Of a DNA stretch of 64,000 bases, positions 41,449 to 50,872 are shown piece after piece. The stretch is from Euryarchaeota archaeon UBA130 (lineage in GTDB: Archaea > Thermoplasmatota > Poseidoniia > Poseidoniales > Thalassarchaeaceae): the NCBI GenBank assembly GCA_002505775.1, contig DAVY01000006.1, forward strand, positions 1-64,000. The letters run 5' to 3'. Made by a program: the position numbers and the translations under genes. The number at the start of each line of letters is the position of its first letter. Position 1 is the first letter of the stretch. Below the pieces are notes generated by a model. It was not told the DNA's origin. It worked only from the letters and a program-made list of their open reading frames with translations, and did no database searches.

Positions 41449-42239
41449 ACTGATATTGGGGCCGGTATATGTGGGTGATGTCGGTAATTTTCAATCTTTA
41501 TACATGAATAATCGAAATCATCGATAGAAGTTACGCCATCCTTTAGCTTCAGGGTGGGCAAAGGTAGTGGCTCCCTAGTAATCTGCTCCTTCGCTTGCTC
41601 AATATGATTGTTGTAAAGGTGGCAATCTCCCCCTGTCCAAATGAATTCCCCTGGTTCTAAACCACAAACTTGAGCCATCATGCATGTCAGGAGGCTGTAG
41701 GAGGATATATTGAAGGGGACCCCTAAGAAAGCATCCGCACTCCTCTGATATAATTGGCATGATAATTTTCCATCGTTGACGTAGAATTGGAAGAAAGCAT
41801 GGCATGGCATAAGGGCCATCTCATCCAACTCCCCCACGTTCCATGCAGAGACAATAATCCTCCTACTTTCGGGGTCTCTCTTTATCATCTCCACTGCTTT
41901 GCTAATCTGGTCAATGACTTTACCATCTTGCGATTCCCATTTCCTCCACTGTTTGCCGTAAACAGGACCAAGATTGCCATTCTCATCAGCCCACTCATTC
42001 CAGATTCTTACCCCGTTCTCTTGTAAGTATCCAACATTAGTCTCGCCCGATAAGAACCATAACAACTCATGTACCACACTTGGCCAGTGTATTCTTTTTG
42101 TTGTCACTGCTGGAAGTCCCATTGACAAGTCGAACCTCATCTGATGACCAAAAATTGAAATTGTTCCAGTGCCGGTACGATCACCCTTCGAAATTCCTTC
42201 ATCCAAGATACGGCGTAGGAAGTCGAGGTATTGCTCCAT
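41445..42239 (-). CDS. thyA: Thymidylate synthase (ThyA)
   Basis: It methylates dUMP to dTMP with methylene-tetrahydrofolate. The 264-residue protein matches the E. coli enzyme in length. Key parts: YLDFLRRILDEGISKGDRTG, RIHWPSVVHELLWFLSG, the active site MPCHAFFQFYVNDGKLSCQL (catalytic Cys in PCH), the dUMP-binding RSADAFLGVPFNISSY, and HLYNNHIEQ. Uses tetrahydrofolate, so it is paired with DHFR next door. Many archaea use ThyX instead; this pair looks bacterial in type. Confidence 0.97.
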   Translation of the reverse strand: MEQYLDFLRRILDEGISKGDRTGTGTISIFGHQMRFDLSMGLPAVTTKRIHWPSVVHELLWFLSGETNVGYLQENGVRIWNEWADENGNLGPVYGKQWRKWESQDGKVIDQISKAVEMIKRDPESRRIIVSAWNVGELDEMALMPCHAFFQFYVNDGKLSCQLYQRSADAFLGVPFNISSYSLLTCMMAQVCGLEPGEFIWTGGDCHLYNNHIEQAKEQITREPLPLPTLKLKDGVTSIDDFDYSCIKIENYRHHPHIPAPISV

Positions 42240-42279
42240 GGGTCTCCGTAAAAATGACAGTCCTTCAAGGATGCGGAAA

Positions 42280-43056
42280 TTATGGAGCTCCCATCGATTC
42301 TATAGTCGACATCAGCTGATCCGTGAAATCACGATAAAGTACCTTCATTATAGAGCTCTTACCATGTTCATCAATTTCGATTAGGTTTCCTAACTGAGAG
42401 CTTGTGAAATTTCCCCCGTCTTCAGAACCTAGCCACTCACCAAATGTCACAGGCTCACCGATATTTACCTCCACCTTCTTCCAAAATCGAACAAAATTGG
42501 CTCCTGGAGGCATTACTTCTCTTGAACCTATGATTGAAATCGGGAAAACTGGAATATCTGGAAAACTGGCTGCAATTCTAGCAACTCCGGTTTTTCCACG
42601 TTGTAAAAATGGGGGACTGTCATTCCTAGATCTGGTCCCTTCTGGGAATATACCTAGCGCGTTTTCACTCATCAAAACATCATGGGCTTTAGAAAGCGCA
42701 TCTTTGGCACCCTCAGATCGAAGCGTCTCAATCATTCCATTACTTTTCATAATAAATCTGTTAGGCTGTTTTTGAAAGTGCCCCTCCTTGGCGAGATAGA
42801 ATACCTGCCTTCTGGCAGCAAGAATTTTGAAAATCGGGTCTAGGTTTGAAACATGATTGGAAGTAAGAATCATCGGCCCTTTACTAGGAAGTCGCTCAAG
42901 CCCAGTGTAACTAATATTGAATGTGAATCTAACAATGGGGCTCAGGTATCTTACTAGGAATCTGTACATAAGGGGGACGGAAAAATCTTCCTCCGTACCT
43001 CCTATATCTGAAATCTTGGAGAAATTAATGATATCTTCCGGGCTGAGTTCAGGCAC
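42280..43056 (-). CDS. PlsC-like 1-acylglycerol-3-phosphate acyltransferase
   Basis: A 258-residue acyltransferase. Motif I is NHVSNLD (HX4D), motif III is GIFPEGTRSR, and FPISIIGS is the motif IV region; these define the lysophosphatidate acyltransferase family. Such enzymes add fatty acyl chains to glycerol phosphates, which is bacterial and eukaryotic chemistry, not classic archaeal ether-lipid chemistry. What acyl substrate an archaeon would use is unknown. Upstream of thyA by 40 bases on the same strand. Confidence 0.88.
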   Translation of the reverse strand: MPELSPEDIINFSKISDIGGTEEDFSVPLMYRFLVRYLSPIVRFTFNISYTGLERLPSKGPMILTSNHVSNLDPIFKILAARRQVFYLAKEGHFQKQPNRFIMKSNGMIETLRSEGAKDALSKAHDVLMSENALGIFPEGTRSRNDSPPFLQRGKTGVARIAASFPDIPVFPISIIGSREVMPPGANFVRFWKKVEVNIGEPVTFGEWLGSEDGGNFTSSQLGNLIEIDEHGKSSIMKVLYRDFTDQLMSTIESMGAP

Positions 43057-43151
43057 ACTCTTCCCAAGACGAACCCGGTTTCACTGTTTGGTATTCAATG
43101 ACAAGTATTCTAGACATTTGTCCCCTCCGGCTTACTGTGCAATTGCGTAAG

Positions 43152-44237
43152 ATGGCGGGAAGCTCCCTAGTTTTATTGATAGTATTGCCCTTCCTAGCTT
43201 CTCCTGTAGTGGGGGAGTGGAGCGAGGATACATGGCTTGCGAATATAATCGGGCCAGAGAGGTTAGAAAACGGAGATGAGTTTGGATGTCATGGGTACGA
43301 GGGTATTTCAATCTCCGAGAATTATTGGGTGATCGAGGGATGCAAAGAGTACCTGATGGACAGTACGAATGCATCTAGATGGGGAAAAACACCGATTTCG
43401 TTCGGGATTCCTGGTCCGACAATTGATCAGCTTACAGCGTCACAACTCATCTCTTCTGGATTCATGATTGTTGGAGACGTGTTAGATGGAGCTCCAGAAG
43501 GTATGATTTCAGCTCATAGGAATGGAGGGAGTCTCGAAAAGGGTGTTGCGGATACGGCTTTATTCGAATCTGTAGATGAAGACTCATTGCTGAGTATATA
43601 TTGGAGGGCCAGAATTGACGATCTCAGGGTTAGAGAAGATAAAGATGCGATATCATGGCTAGAAAAGCAGGACCTTTGGTACACAACTTGGGGCGAGTGG
43701 AATATGCACAAATCCTCTTCAAAAAATACCTCTCTTTCGATTATTGGCTCAGAGATACACTCACTTTCAGAATATAGTGATGGTGCATGGTCTGTTCCTG
43801 GTACGTCGTTAATCCAATTTGATACTGATGTCTCCGGCGTGTTTGACTCTAATGGCAACCCATATCCTGTGATTCCTGTCGAATCGAAGAAGTTACAGAT
43901 CGGATGGAGGAATGTGTCAGGGGGAATATTGCTGACTCAACATCCTGGAACGAACATAATTGTCCAACTAAGTGAAGCCCCAGAATCAGCCTCAATAGAG
44001 CAAGCTATCACATTCAATGGACATAGGAATGCTGTGACCATAGTGGGTCACCATACAACGAATCTCTTCCATTGGTCATCTGATTTTCAGGAGTCCCCAC
44101 TAACCTTTACTTGGTTGATTGAGAGGCCGTCCGAGGAGGAAATAGACTGGACTCTTCCAGTAATTGCAATAGCCACTCTAATCGCCGTACCTATTGCCGT
44201 AAATAGAGTGGTAAAATCAGATAGAATGGATAATTGA
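43152..44237 (+). CDS. Membrane-anchored secreted protein, unknown function
   Basis: A 361-residue protein starting at ATG 43152 (MAGSSLVLL); an in-frame ATG at 43098 adds a hydrophilic stretch before a clear signal peptide, so the later start is preferred. Signal peptide at 1-22, a long extracytoplasmic domain with few cysteines (FGCHGYEGIS, VIEGCKEY) and one C-terminal helix (WTLPVIAIATLIAVPIAVN) followed by a short basic tail. No family recognised. Convergent and adjacent to the saccharopine dehydrogenase-like gene. Confidence 0.7.
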   Translation: MAGSSLVLLIVLPFLASPVVGEWSEDTWLANIIGPERLENGDEFGCHGYEGISISENYWVIEGCKEYLMDSTNASRWGKTPISFGIPGPTIDQLTASQLISSGFMIVGDVLDGAPEGMISAHRNGGSLEKGVADTALFESVDEDSLLSIYWRARIDDLRVREDKDAISWLEKQDLWYTTWGEWNMHKSSSKNTSLSIIGSEIHSLSEYSDGAWSVPGTSLIQFDTDVSGVFDSNGNPYPVIPVESKKLQIGWRNVSGGILLTQHPGTNIIVQLSEAPESASIEQAITFNGHRNAVTIVGHHTTNLFHWSSDFQESPLTFTWLIERPSEEEIDWTLPVIAIATLIAVPIAVNRVVKSDRMDN

Positions 44238-45287
44238 TTATGCTATTTCAGGTCCTGAAATTTCAACCCCATTTACTCTCATCAACTCTATTACTGATAT
44301 CAAAACTTCTCTAGGGAGACTTTCAGGAGGGTGAACGCCACAAGGTAGCATGTTAGGATCTTTTAGCCACGAAATTATACACCCTAATGTTACCAATCCT
44401 GTAGTTCGTGCCATCGAAGAGTCCCCTCCAGATCCATGATCAATAACCACCCACCTCATTGCTCTATTCTCAGCGTCGTATGCTACAACTTCCATCCATG
44501 TGAACTCTGGTCTTTTTGGATCAAAGCACCATTCCTCCAACAGTTTTCGCTCGTCTAATTCCCCACTATTTCTCTCATCTATAAATTTCTGAATATGTCC
44601 CGGCCATCTAACGGTGTATTCAGACATCTCTTCAGCTGGAATATTAGTCAAAACTGATCTAAGGCCATCAGTCAAGAATGCCTCCATAGTACCCTTCCCT
44701 CTAACATCGAAAAAATGCCTCTCCGAGAGAGCTGGAATTGTAACTATTCCAGAATTCCTAACAACCCTGGCTGGCCGAGTGTATTCTGCGATAACGTCAT
44801 TTGGAGAGAATGGTGCCATATATTTCCAAGCCCCATCGGGTTTTGTTGGATTCCCACCAACTCTAATTTCCGCTTTAGACATATATCCCATAACCCTGTA
44901 GGCCTCGGATAGTAGCATATTTGACAACCCCGGGGCTATACCTACATCCCAAAGAATTCTTGAACCATTATTTTGTAATTCTATGCTACCATTATCTGGG
45001 GTAATCTCACTGAAGCTCAGGTCTACTATGGGCCATTCGCCACTAGATAGCTTTCTTGTAAGGTCGTATCCAATATTCCCCGGGAGCATGTTAACAACCA
45101 AATCAACATTATCGAATGCAGACAACTCCACATCCATTGCATTGACCTTGACCATGGTAATGTTGGGATGGTCAAAAGAAATATTCGGGTCAAGATCGTA
45201 AACCTGTACTTTATACCCCTCCTCCGCTAATTTCCTCGCTACATAAGACCCTACAAGTCCAGCGCCAAAGCAATGGACAGTCTTCAT
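44238..45287 (-). CDS. Saccharopine dehydrogenase-like NAD(P) oxidoreductase
   Basis: A 349-residue protein starting at ATG 45287 (MKTVHCFGAGLVGSYVARKL). The frame can be extended to 45413, but the extra 42 residues run past the TrpRS start on the other strand and look non-coding. N-terminal Rossmann domain with GAGLVGSYVARKLAEEGY, then a C-terminal catalytic domain with WDVGIAPGLSNMLLSEAY, the Lys9/saccharopine-type pattern. True substrate unknown; members act in lysine or polyamine metabolism. Divergent from trpS. Confidence 0.78.
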   Translation of the reverse strand: MKTVHCFGAGLVGSYVARKLAEEGYKVQVYDLDPNISFDHPNITMVKVNAMDVELSAFDNVDLVVNMLPGNIGYDLTRKLSSGEWPIVDLSFSEITPDNGSIELQNNGSRILWDVGIAPGLSNMLLSEAYRVMGYMSKAEIRVGGNPTKPDGAWKYMAPFSPNDVIAEYTRPARVVRNSGIVTIPALSERHFFDVRGKGTMEAFLTDGLRSVLTNIPAEEMSEYTVRWPGHIQKFIDERNSGELDERKLLEEWCFDPKRPEFTWMEVVAYDAENRAMRWVVIDHGSGGDSSMARTTGLVTLGCIISWLKDPNMLPCGVHPPESLPREVLISVIELMRVNGVEISGPEIA

Positions 45288-45385
45288 GCCCCTTCGTAGT
45301 TGATGCCCTCTATTGCACCTTCGGTTAGATATATCGAGACATATTCCTGCGATGACTTGATTGAGTGGTCCATATTCCAAGGCCC

Positions 45386-46768
45386 ATGGACGGTGACGGT
45401 GCCATTGATCCATGGTCCTCAGAGGGAGACACTAATTACTCTCGAATAGTCAATAAATTCGGACTACAGAAGGTCGACCCGTCTTTACTCCCAAATCCTG
45501 GATTACTGCACAGGAGGGGCATAGTTTTCGCACACAGGGATCTTGATGTGGCTGTTAGGTGTATCAGAGACGGCTCTCCCCTTGGAGTTCTAACTGGACT
45601 GATGCCAAGCGGTGGAATGCACTTGGGGCACAGCATGGTGATAGAGCAGGTAAAGTGGTTCCAGCAACAAGGTGCCGACGTTACAGTGGCAGTAGCTGAT
45701 CTTGAAGCCCTCGCAACAAGAGGAATCAGCCTCTCAGACGGACGTAGAACTGCAATTGAAGAATATGTGCTAAATTATGCTGCCCTGGGTCTAGACCCTT
45801 CAAACTCAAGCGTGTACTTCCAGAGCGCGAGGCCAGATGTCCAGAGATTGGGATTTGAACTGGGAAGAAGAACCAATCTTTCAGAATTCGAAGCTATTTA
45901 TGGATTTACTGGGAACACAAATTTAGCCCATGTACAAGCCCCTATGGTGCAAGTAGGGGATATTGTCCATCCTCAATTAGAAGATTTTGGTGGACTAAGG
46001 CCAATTGTAGTCCCTGTTGGGATAGACCAAGATCCACATCTCAGACTAACAAGGGATATCGTGGCAAAGACACATTGGTTCAATATCAACCCGAGGAAGT
46101 CTGGTGGCCTAACCATATCCCTCTCCATTCAGGATGACAACTCCAAAATTTTTGGCGTAGAGAACGGGGGGAGGATAAACAGAGAAATCAGAGCAAGTAT
46201 CTTTCAAAGAGTCATTGAGATAGTCTCAACACTCGGATTTGCTGACTCTATCCCCAATCCCAAGCATGGGATATTGGAAATACCCGGTGCCACCAATTCA
46301 GACAAGTACTCAATTAGACTTAGGCTACTAGGACTAGAGAGGGAACTTGGAGGTCTCGGCTTGATGACACCATGTTCCACCTATCACAGATTTGCCCCCG
46401 GGATGACAGGGGGCAAGATGTCATCTTCAAAACCTGAGTCTACAATCTTCATGAACGATACGATAGACACAATGTCTAAGAAAGTAAAGAGAGCAGTGAG
46501 CGGAGGAAAATCAACAGTCGAGGAGCACAGAAGAATGGGTGGCGATTGTAGTAAGGATGTCCCATTCAAATACTTGGAATTCTTTTTTGAAGAGGATGAC
46601 ACTGCCATTTACGATATTAAGAGAGAATACGAAAGCGGTAGGATGCTTGCAGGTGAAATGAAGCAACTCTGCATAGAGAAGGCTAGCGAATGGCTCGAAG
46701 AAATTTCTGAAAAAAGGGAGATGTGGAGAGATCGCATAGGAGAATTTTTAGCCCCAGACTCTAATTAA
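45386..46768 (+). CDS. trpS: Tryptophanyl-tRNA synthetase
   Basis: It attaches tryptophan to tRNA-Trp. N-terminal DPWSSEGDTNYSRIVNKFGL is the archaeal/eukaryal-type extension; the class I signatures are GLMPSGGMHLGH (HIGH) and KMSSSKPE (KMSKS). VGIDQDPHLRLTRDIV matches the central core. The 460-residue length fits. ATG 45386 is preferred over the GTG at 45365. Its end overlaps the end of the convergent ZPR1 gene by 8 bases. Confidence 0.95.
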   Translation: MDGDGAIDPWSSEGDTNYSRIVNKFGLQKVDPSLLPNPGLLHRRGIVFAHRDLDVAVRCIRDGSPLGVLTGLMPSGGMHLGHSMVIEQVKWFQQQGADVTVAVADLEALATRGISLSDGRRTAIEEYVLNYAALGLDPSNSSVYFQSARPDVQRLGFELGRRTNLSEFEAIYGFTGNTNLAHVQAPMVQVGDIVHPQLEDFGGLRPIVVPVGIDQDPHLRLTRDIVAKTHWFNINPRKSGGLTISLSIQDDNSKIFGVENGGRINREIRASIFQRVIEIVSTLGFADSIPNPKHGILEIPGATNSDKYSIRLRLLGLERELGGLGLMTPCSTYHRFAPGMTGGKMSSSKPESTIFMNDTIDTMSKKVKRAVSGGKSTVEEHRRMGGDCSKDVPFKYLEFFFEEDDTAIYDIKREYESGRMLAGEMKQLCIEKASEWLEEISEKREMWRDRIGEFLAPDSN

Positions 46769-47372
46769 CATCTTCACTATTGAGGTCAAAAACTGGGTAA
46801 ACTGGACCAGGGTCCAGGTCCTTAGCTTGCTCTTCGGAAATCTCTGTTGATGTCGCATCACCGTGAAGTATCTGACTGTGCCCAATGGGATCTAGCAATT
46901 CCAGAGTTACAACCTCTTGAGCGGTTTTCACAAGTTCTATTCTACCGAGAAGATTATCACATTTCCCCAATATTTCCGTATCCCCTTCACTTTCGGCCTG
47001 TCTCCTAATTGTCCCAATCGCATCACAGAACCTCTCTAAGACCCCCTCCACATTAGAAATATAACCGGTGGAGCTTGAGCCCGGTGAGACCTCCAATCCC
47101 AATTCTGATATCCTGACTGTGCATGAGGAAGATCTAACTACTCTGGCATCAAGGTGTGTATTGTCCTCTATTTTTAGTTTCCAAGAGCCCGGCTTTTTCC
47201 CTTCGGCAGGAATGAAATCTGTAACTCTCCAGCCGCACTTGGAGCAAGACATTGTAATTTGAGTATGCTCCCCAAAATAGGGAATCTCAGATGTATGAGC
47301 TAGCATTCTCAGAGAATTATCCTGCCCACAGATTGGGCACGAGTGCTCGACCATACTTTCCATAACTACCAC
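46761..47372 (-). CDS. ZPR1-type zinc-finger protein
   Basis: A 203-residue ZPR1 domain. The zinc finger appears as CPICGQDNSLRMLAHTSEIPYFGEHTQITMSC-K-CG (two CxxC pairs), followed by the beta-rich part with ARVVRSSSCTVRISELGLEV. In eukaryotes ZPR1 binds elongation factor eEF1A; archaeal proteins have one ZPR1 module, as here. It is followed on the same strand, with no gap, by sepF. An in-frame ATG at residue 7 (47354) is an alternative start. Confidence 0.9.
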   Translation of the reverse strand: MVVMESMVEHSCPICGQDNSLRMLAHTSEIPYFGEHTQITMSCSKCGWRVTDFIPAEGKKPGSWKLKIEDNTHLDARVVRSSSCTVRISELGLEVSPGSSSTGYISNVEGVLERFCDAIGTIRRQAESEGDTEILGKCDNLLGRIELVKTAQEVVTLELLDPIGHSQILHGDATSTEISEEQAKDLDPGPVYPVFDLNSEDVN

Positions 47373-47762
47373 TCATCTGCTCGTCGTACTTGAAAAACTC
47401 GATGGCAGTAACAAAAGTCTCTTTTCACCCAGTCTTAGTACCTCCCCGGAGATATCGTCCTCGACAAATCTTTGAATTTTATTCACTGCTACATTCAATT
47501 CAAGGTCGTTGTTGATAATTTTCCCCATTTTAACTATGACAATATCCCCTTCAGAAACCCAATTCATAATCTCCGATATTCCGGTTAAATCTTGGAGCTC
47601 TGCCCTCCGTATTACTGTGTCACCGACTATTCTTGGTACGGGGGCATCTGGATATGAAGAGCCTAAGTCATGGTAATCTTGACCAGGTCCCAAACTCTCT
47701 CTATGAGTGTCAGAATTACTCACTTCGATCCACTTTGGACTCTCTCGTTTACCCCTTGCCAC
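47373..47762 (-). CDS. sepF: SepF, FtsZ membrane anchor for cell division
   Basis: A 129-residue SepF/DUF552 protein. The conserved core runs from about 45 to 120: VIRRAELQDLTGISEIMNWV, EGDIVIVKMGKI, ELNVAVNKIQRFVEDDI and RLLLLPSS. SepF polymers link FtsZ to the membrane in bacteria and archaea. The first 40 residues are charged and polar (MARGKRESPKW); the amphipathic membrane helix found at the N-terminus of other SepFs is not evident, though a GTG start at 47762 is used and no in-frame ATG lies upstream. It stands between ZPR1 and a divergent region to psmB. Confidence 0.88.
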   Translation of the reverse strand: MARGKRESPKWIEVSNSDTHRESLGPGQDYHDLGSSYPDAPVPRIVGDTVIRRAELQDLTGISEIMNWVSEGDIVIVKMGKIINNDLELNVAVNKIQRFVEDDISGEVLRLGEKRLLLLPSSFSSTTSR

Positions 47763-47788
47763 GATACTGCCGCTGTCATTTACCCCTT

Positions 47789-47797
47789 GATATATCC
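47789..47797 (-). promoter_or_regulatory. Possible TATA box for sepF
   Basis: GGATATATC on the minus strand, about 30 bases before the GTG start. It is the best AT-rich element in the divergent region between sepF and psmB. With this spacing the transcript could be nearly leaderless. Judged by eye. Confidence 0.35.
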
Positions 47798-47912
47798 GGT
47801 TATTTGTCGAGTAATTAAGCTAGATGATTACGATTTTCTCGGACCACACTCCCGTCGGATTCATAAGGGGTTGACCTGAGAAAGGCTCGTCGGACTCACC
47901 GGCGGTGATTAG

Positions 47913-48539
47913 ATGGATTCAACTTTAGACGCAGTTAAGACAGGCACCAGCACCATTGGAATAACATTCAATGGGGGTGTGGTTGTAGGAGCAGACCATA
48001 GGGCAACAATGGGACATTTTATCGCAAACAAAAGCGTCAAGAAGTTATTCGACATATCTGACTATGTCGCTCTAACCACTGCCGGCTTGGTAGGGCACGC
48101 CCAATCGCTCTCGAGAACGCTTTCTGCTGAATTGAAACTTTACGAATTAAAACAGGGTAAGCCGATGACAGTTAAGGGTGCGGCGACACTCACCGCGAAC
48201 ATCCTTGTCGGAAGGCCTCACTATGTTCAACTGCTGATAGTAGGCGTCGACAGCTCAGGACCAAGTGTCTACAGCATAGACTCAGCTGGCGGATCGATAC
48301 CAGATGTGTACTGCGCCACGGGTTCTGGTAGCCCTTACATGTACGGCGTTTTGGAAGATCAGTTCAAACCTAACATGTCTGAGAAGGACGCACTCAAGGT
48401 AGCTGCTAAGGCACTACTGGCTTCAGCCCAGAGGGATGCGGCAAGCGGAAACGGCATGGACCTAGCGGTAATCACCCCCGAAGTTGGATATAGACAACTA
48501 ACAGAGGAAGAGGTATCTTCCCTAATCCAATCCCTATAA
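47913..48539 (+). CDS. psmB: Proteasome beta subunit
   Basis: Catalytic subunit of the archaeal 20S proteasome. A short propeptide is cleaved before the active-site Thr at residue 12 (KTG/TSTIGI). The core includes GGVVVGADHRATMGHFIANK (with the catalytic Asp/Lys region), VALTTAGLVGHAQSL and YCATGSGSPYMYGVLE. Length 208 is normal. The alpha subunit is not in the window. GGTGAT lies just before ATG 47913. Sixty bases later starts the aCPSF1 gene. Confidence 0.96.
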   Translation: MDSTLDAVKTGTSTIGITFNGGVVVGADHRATMGHFIANKSVKKLFDISDYVALTTAGLVGHAQSLSRTLSAELKLYELKQGKPMTVKGAATLTANILVGRPHYVQLLIVGVDSSGPSVYSIDSAGGSIPDVYCATGSGSPYMYGVLEDQFKPNMSEKDALKVAAKALLASAQRDAASGNGMDLAVITPEVGYRQLTEEEVSSLIQSL

Positions 48540-48599
48540 CACTCACCAAGTGAATCCCCTGTCATGACAGGATGAATGGCGTGAGCTGGAAGTGAAAAA

Positions 48600-50519
48600 T
48601 TGAGATTGACCTTCACCGAGATAAAGAATAAAATTTCGAAGTTAGTCCCTGAAGGTTTAGAGTATGAAGTGGATTTAGAGGCAGGCTCCATATCAATCAT
48701 AACAAAAGAACCCGCTTCTTTTGGAGGGGCCGGAGGAAATAGCCTAACAGTAAAAATCGCTAAAGCAATCAGAAGAAGGGTAGTAATAAGGCCCCATCCA
48801 AGCATGCTCTCAACAGAAGATGAAGTAAACGATGCAGTTTCCAGAATATTGCCTGAGGAAGCTCAGGTAAGAAGGATATGGCTTGACCCAGCATTGTCCG
48901 AAGTCACTATAGAGGCAGACGATCCAAAGTCTGCAGTGGGACAAAAAGGGTCGAATATTCAGCAGTTAAGAAATGAAATTGGGTGGCTAGTTAATATCGT
49001 TAGAGCCCCCGCTAGGGAGAGTAGAACACAGACAGATATCAGGAGGTTTAGGAAGGATTTAGCAGAAGAAAGAAAGACGCTCCTTAGAAAATTTGGGACC
49101 AGAATTTACAGGCCTCAGAGGCCCGGTCCTTCCTGGGTGAGAGTGACAGCCTTAGGATCATACAGAGAGGTTGGCAGGGCTATGCACTTAGTAACAACTA
49201 ATGAGTCAAAGGTATTAGTGGACTGTGGTGCAAAGCCTACCTCCAATAGGAACGAAGTTCAGCCTTTCTTTGCGGCCCCCGAAATGCTACCTTTGGACAA
49301 TATCGATGCAGTAGTGATAACCCACGCTCACGTAGACCATATTGGAATGTTACCAGTCCTCTTCAGGTTTGGGTACAAGGGACCAGTCTATTGTACTCAA
49401 CCAACTAGAGATTTGATGACCCTCTTACAGATGGACTACATCAAAGTAGCACAGGCAGAAGGAAATGAAGCACCATACTCAAAGTCCGATATTCAGGAGT
49501 GCATCAAACACGTTGTCGATGTCAATTGGGGGGAGAAGACTGATATCGCTCCAGACATCAAAATGACAATGGAGAACGCTGGCCATATTTTGGGATCATC
49601 TAGTGTGTACATGCAAATCGGAGAAGGTAGAGATGAACACAAGTTACTATTCTCTGGCGATATAAAATACGAGAAATCATGGCTTTTTGACGCGGCTACA
49701 GTCCGCTTCAATAAGGTCGATACCCTAGTTATAGAATCGACCTATGGCGGTCCTCAGAGTATTCAGCCAACCAGGCAACAAGCGACTCAGGACCTCCAGG
49801 ATTTGATTATGGATACATTATCTAGGAAGGGTAAAATTTTCTGTCCTGTTTTTGCTGTAGGCAGATCCCAAGAAGTGATGATGGCAATTGATGAGTTATT
49901 CAAATCAGAAAAGGTGACTCCAGTAACCGTCTGGCTTGATGGGATGATTTCAGAAGCAACAGCCATCCATACCAGTCATCCCAATTACCTCAATAAGGAT
50001 TTACGTGGGAAGATGCTACGAGGCGGGGCTGAGAATCCATTCAATTCAAAGTGGTTTAGGCAAGTTGAGTCTAGAGACCAGAGAGAGTCGATTCTTCTGG
50101 ATCCATCTCCTTGTATAGTCTTGGCAACAAGTGGCATGATGACGGGTGGGCCTATTGTGGAGTACTTCAAGCACTGGGCACCTGAACCGGGCAACACCCT
50201 ATGCTTTGTTGGATACCAGGCATCTGGGACTTTAGGTAGGAGACTTCAAGATGGGCACTCTCAAGTTCCTCTGGTCGACAAAGGACAGACTCTCATGGTA
50301 GATGTCCGGTGCAATATGGTGATTATTGACGGTTTTAGTGGCCATTCTGACAGAAACCAACTGATGGACTACGTAAAGGCTCTGAACCCTACGCCTAGAA
50401 AGATCATCTGTCACCATGGAGACCCACAAACATGTAACGCATTCAGAAAAGGACTCAGGGAGAAGTTCAAAGTACAAACATATGCACCTGACAATCTGGA
50501 AACATTAAGACTAGTCTAA
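48600..50519 (+). CDS. aCPSF1 (FttA), KH plus metallo-beta-lactamase/beta-CASP RNase for transcription termination
   Basis: Homologue of the mRNA 3'-end cleavage factor CPSF73, known in archaea as a termination factor. Residues 1-145 carry two KH-type RNA-binding domains; the metallo-beta-lactamase part has THAHVDHIGMLP (HxHxDH zinc motif) near 240-251, HILGSSSV, FSGDIKYE and the beta-CASP region IFCPVFAVGRSQEVMM, plus SGHSDRNQL and a final HHGDPQ. The 639-residue length is normal. Start is TTG at 48600; no in-frame ATG nearby restores the KH start. Downstream of psmB. Confidence 0.95.
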   Translation: MRLTFTEIKNKISKLVPEGLEYEVDLEAGSISIITKEPASFGGAGGNSLTVKIAKAIRRRVVIRPHPSMLSTEDEVNDAVSRILPEEAQVRRIWLDPALSEVTIEADDPKSAVGQKGSNIQQLRNEIGWLVNIVRAPARESRTQTDIRRFRKDLAEERKTLLRKFGTRIYRPQRPGPSWVRVTALGSYREVGRAMHLVTTNESKVLVDCGAKPTSNRNEVQPFFAAPEMLPLDNIDAVVITHAHVDHIGMLPVLFRFGYKGPVYCTQPTRDLMTLLQMDYIKVAQAEGNEAPYSKSDIQECIKHVVDVNWGEKTDIAPDIKMTMENAGHILGSSSVYMQIGEGRDEHKLLFSGDIKYEKSWLFDAATVRFNKVDTLVIESTYGGPQSIQPTRQQATQDLQDLIMDTLSRKGKIFCPVFAVGRSQEVMMAIDELFKSEKVTPVTVWLDGMISEATAIHTSHPNYLNKDLRGKMLRGGAENPFNSKWFRQVESRDQRESILLDPSPCIVLATSGMMTGGPIVEYFKHWAPEPGNTLCFVGYQASGTLGRRLQDGHSQVPLVDKGQTLMVDVRCNMVIIDGFSGHSDRNQLMDYVKALNPTPRKIICHHGDPQTCNAFRKGLREKFKVQTYAPDNLETLRLV

Positions 50520-50521
50520 GT

Positions 50522-50791
50522 TTACAATATGGGCGTGTCGTAACCGAATTCTCCTGCACTGATCTCGTTCTTTTCAATATCTTCTTCATCTTCCATCCAT
50601 TCAAAACTCTCTTCCACTACGATCTTATGCGACTCGCCACCAGATAAAGCCAATGAAATTGTAAATGGAATTAACAATAGAGAAATCCAAGAGTTCGATC
50701 CAACCTCTCCAGAGCTATAAATGGACAACAATGATACAAGAATCAATACAGTTGTTGCTAACCAGCCGACCTTCCACCGAACATTGTCCAC
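50522..50791 (-). CDS. Small membrane protein with two helices, unknown function
   Basis: An 89-residue protein: helices near 8-26 and 34-50, then an acidic tail of about 35 residues (EEDEEDIEKNE-type). Convergent with aCPSF1 (2-base gap) and divergent from the zinc-ribbon gene. No family recognised. Composition supports a real gene, but evidence is only the clean frame and layout. Confidence 0.6.
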   Translation of the reverse strand: MDNVRWKVGWLATTVLILVSLLSIYSSGEVGSNSWISLLLIPFTISLALSGGESHKIVVEESFEWMEDEEDIEKNEISAGEFGYDTPIL

Positions 50792-50872
50792 AATGTTCAG
50801 AAGAGGTGGTTACTAATCAGTCAAACTCTTGAACCCAGAATTTCAGGCACCTTCATGCAGGAGCGTTGGGCA

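Noticed and set aside
45288..45413. N-terminal extension of the saccharopine dehydrogenase-like protein
   Set aside because: The Rossmann motif normally starts the protein, as from 45287, and the extension overlaps the trpS start.
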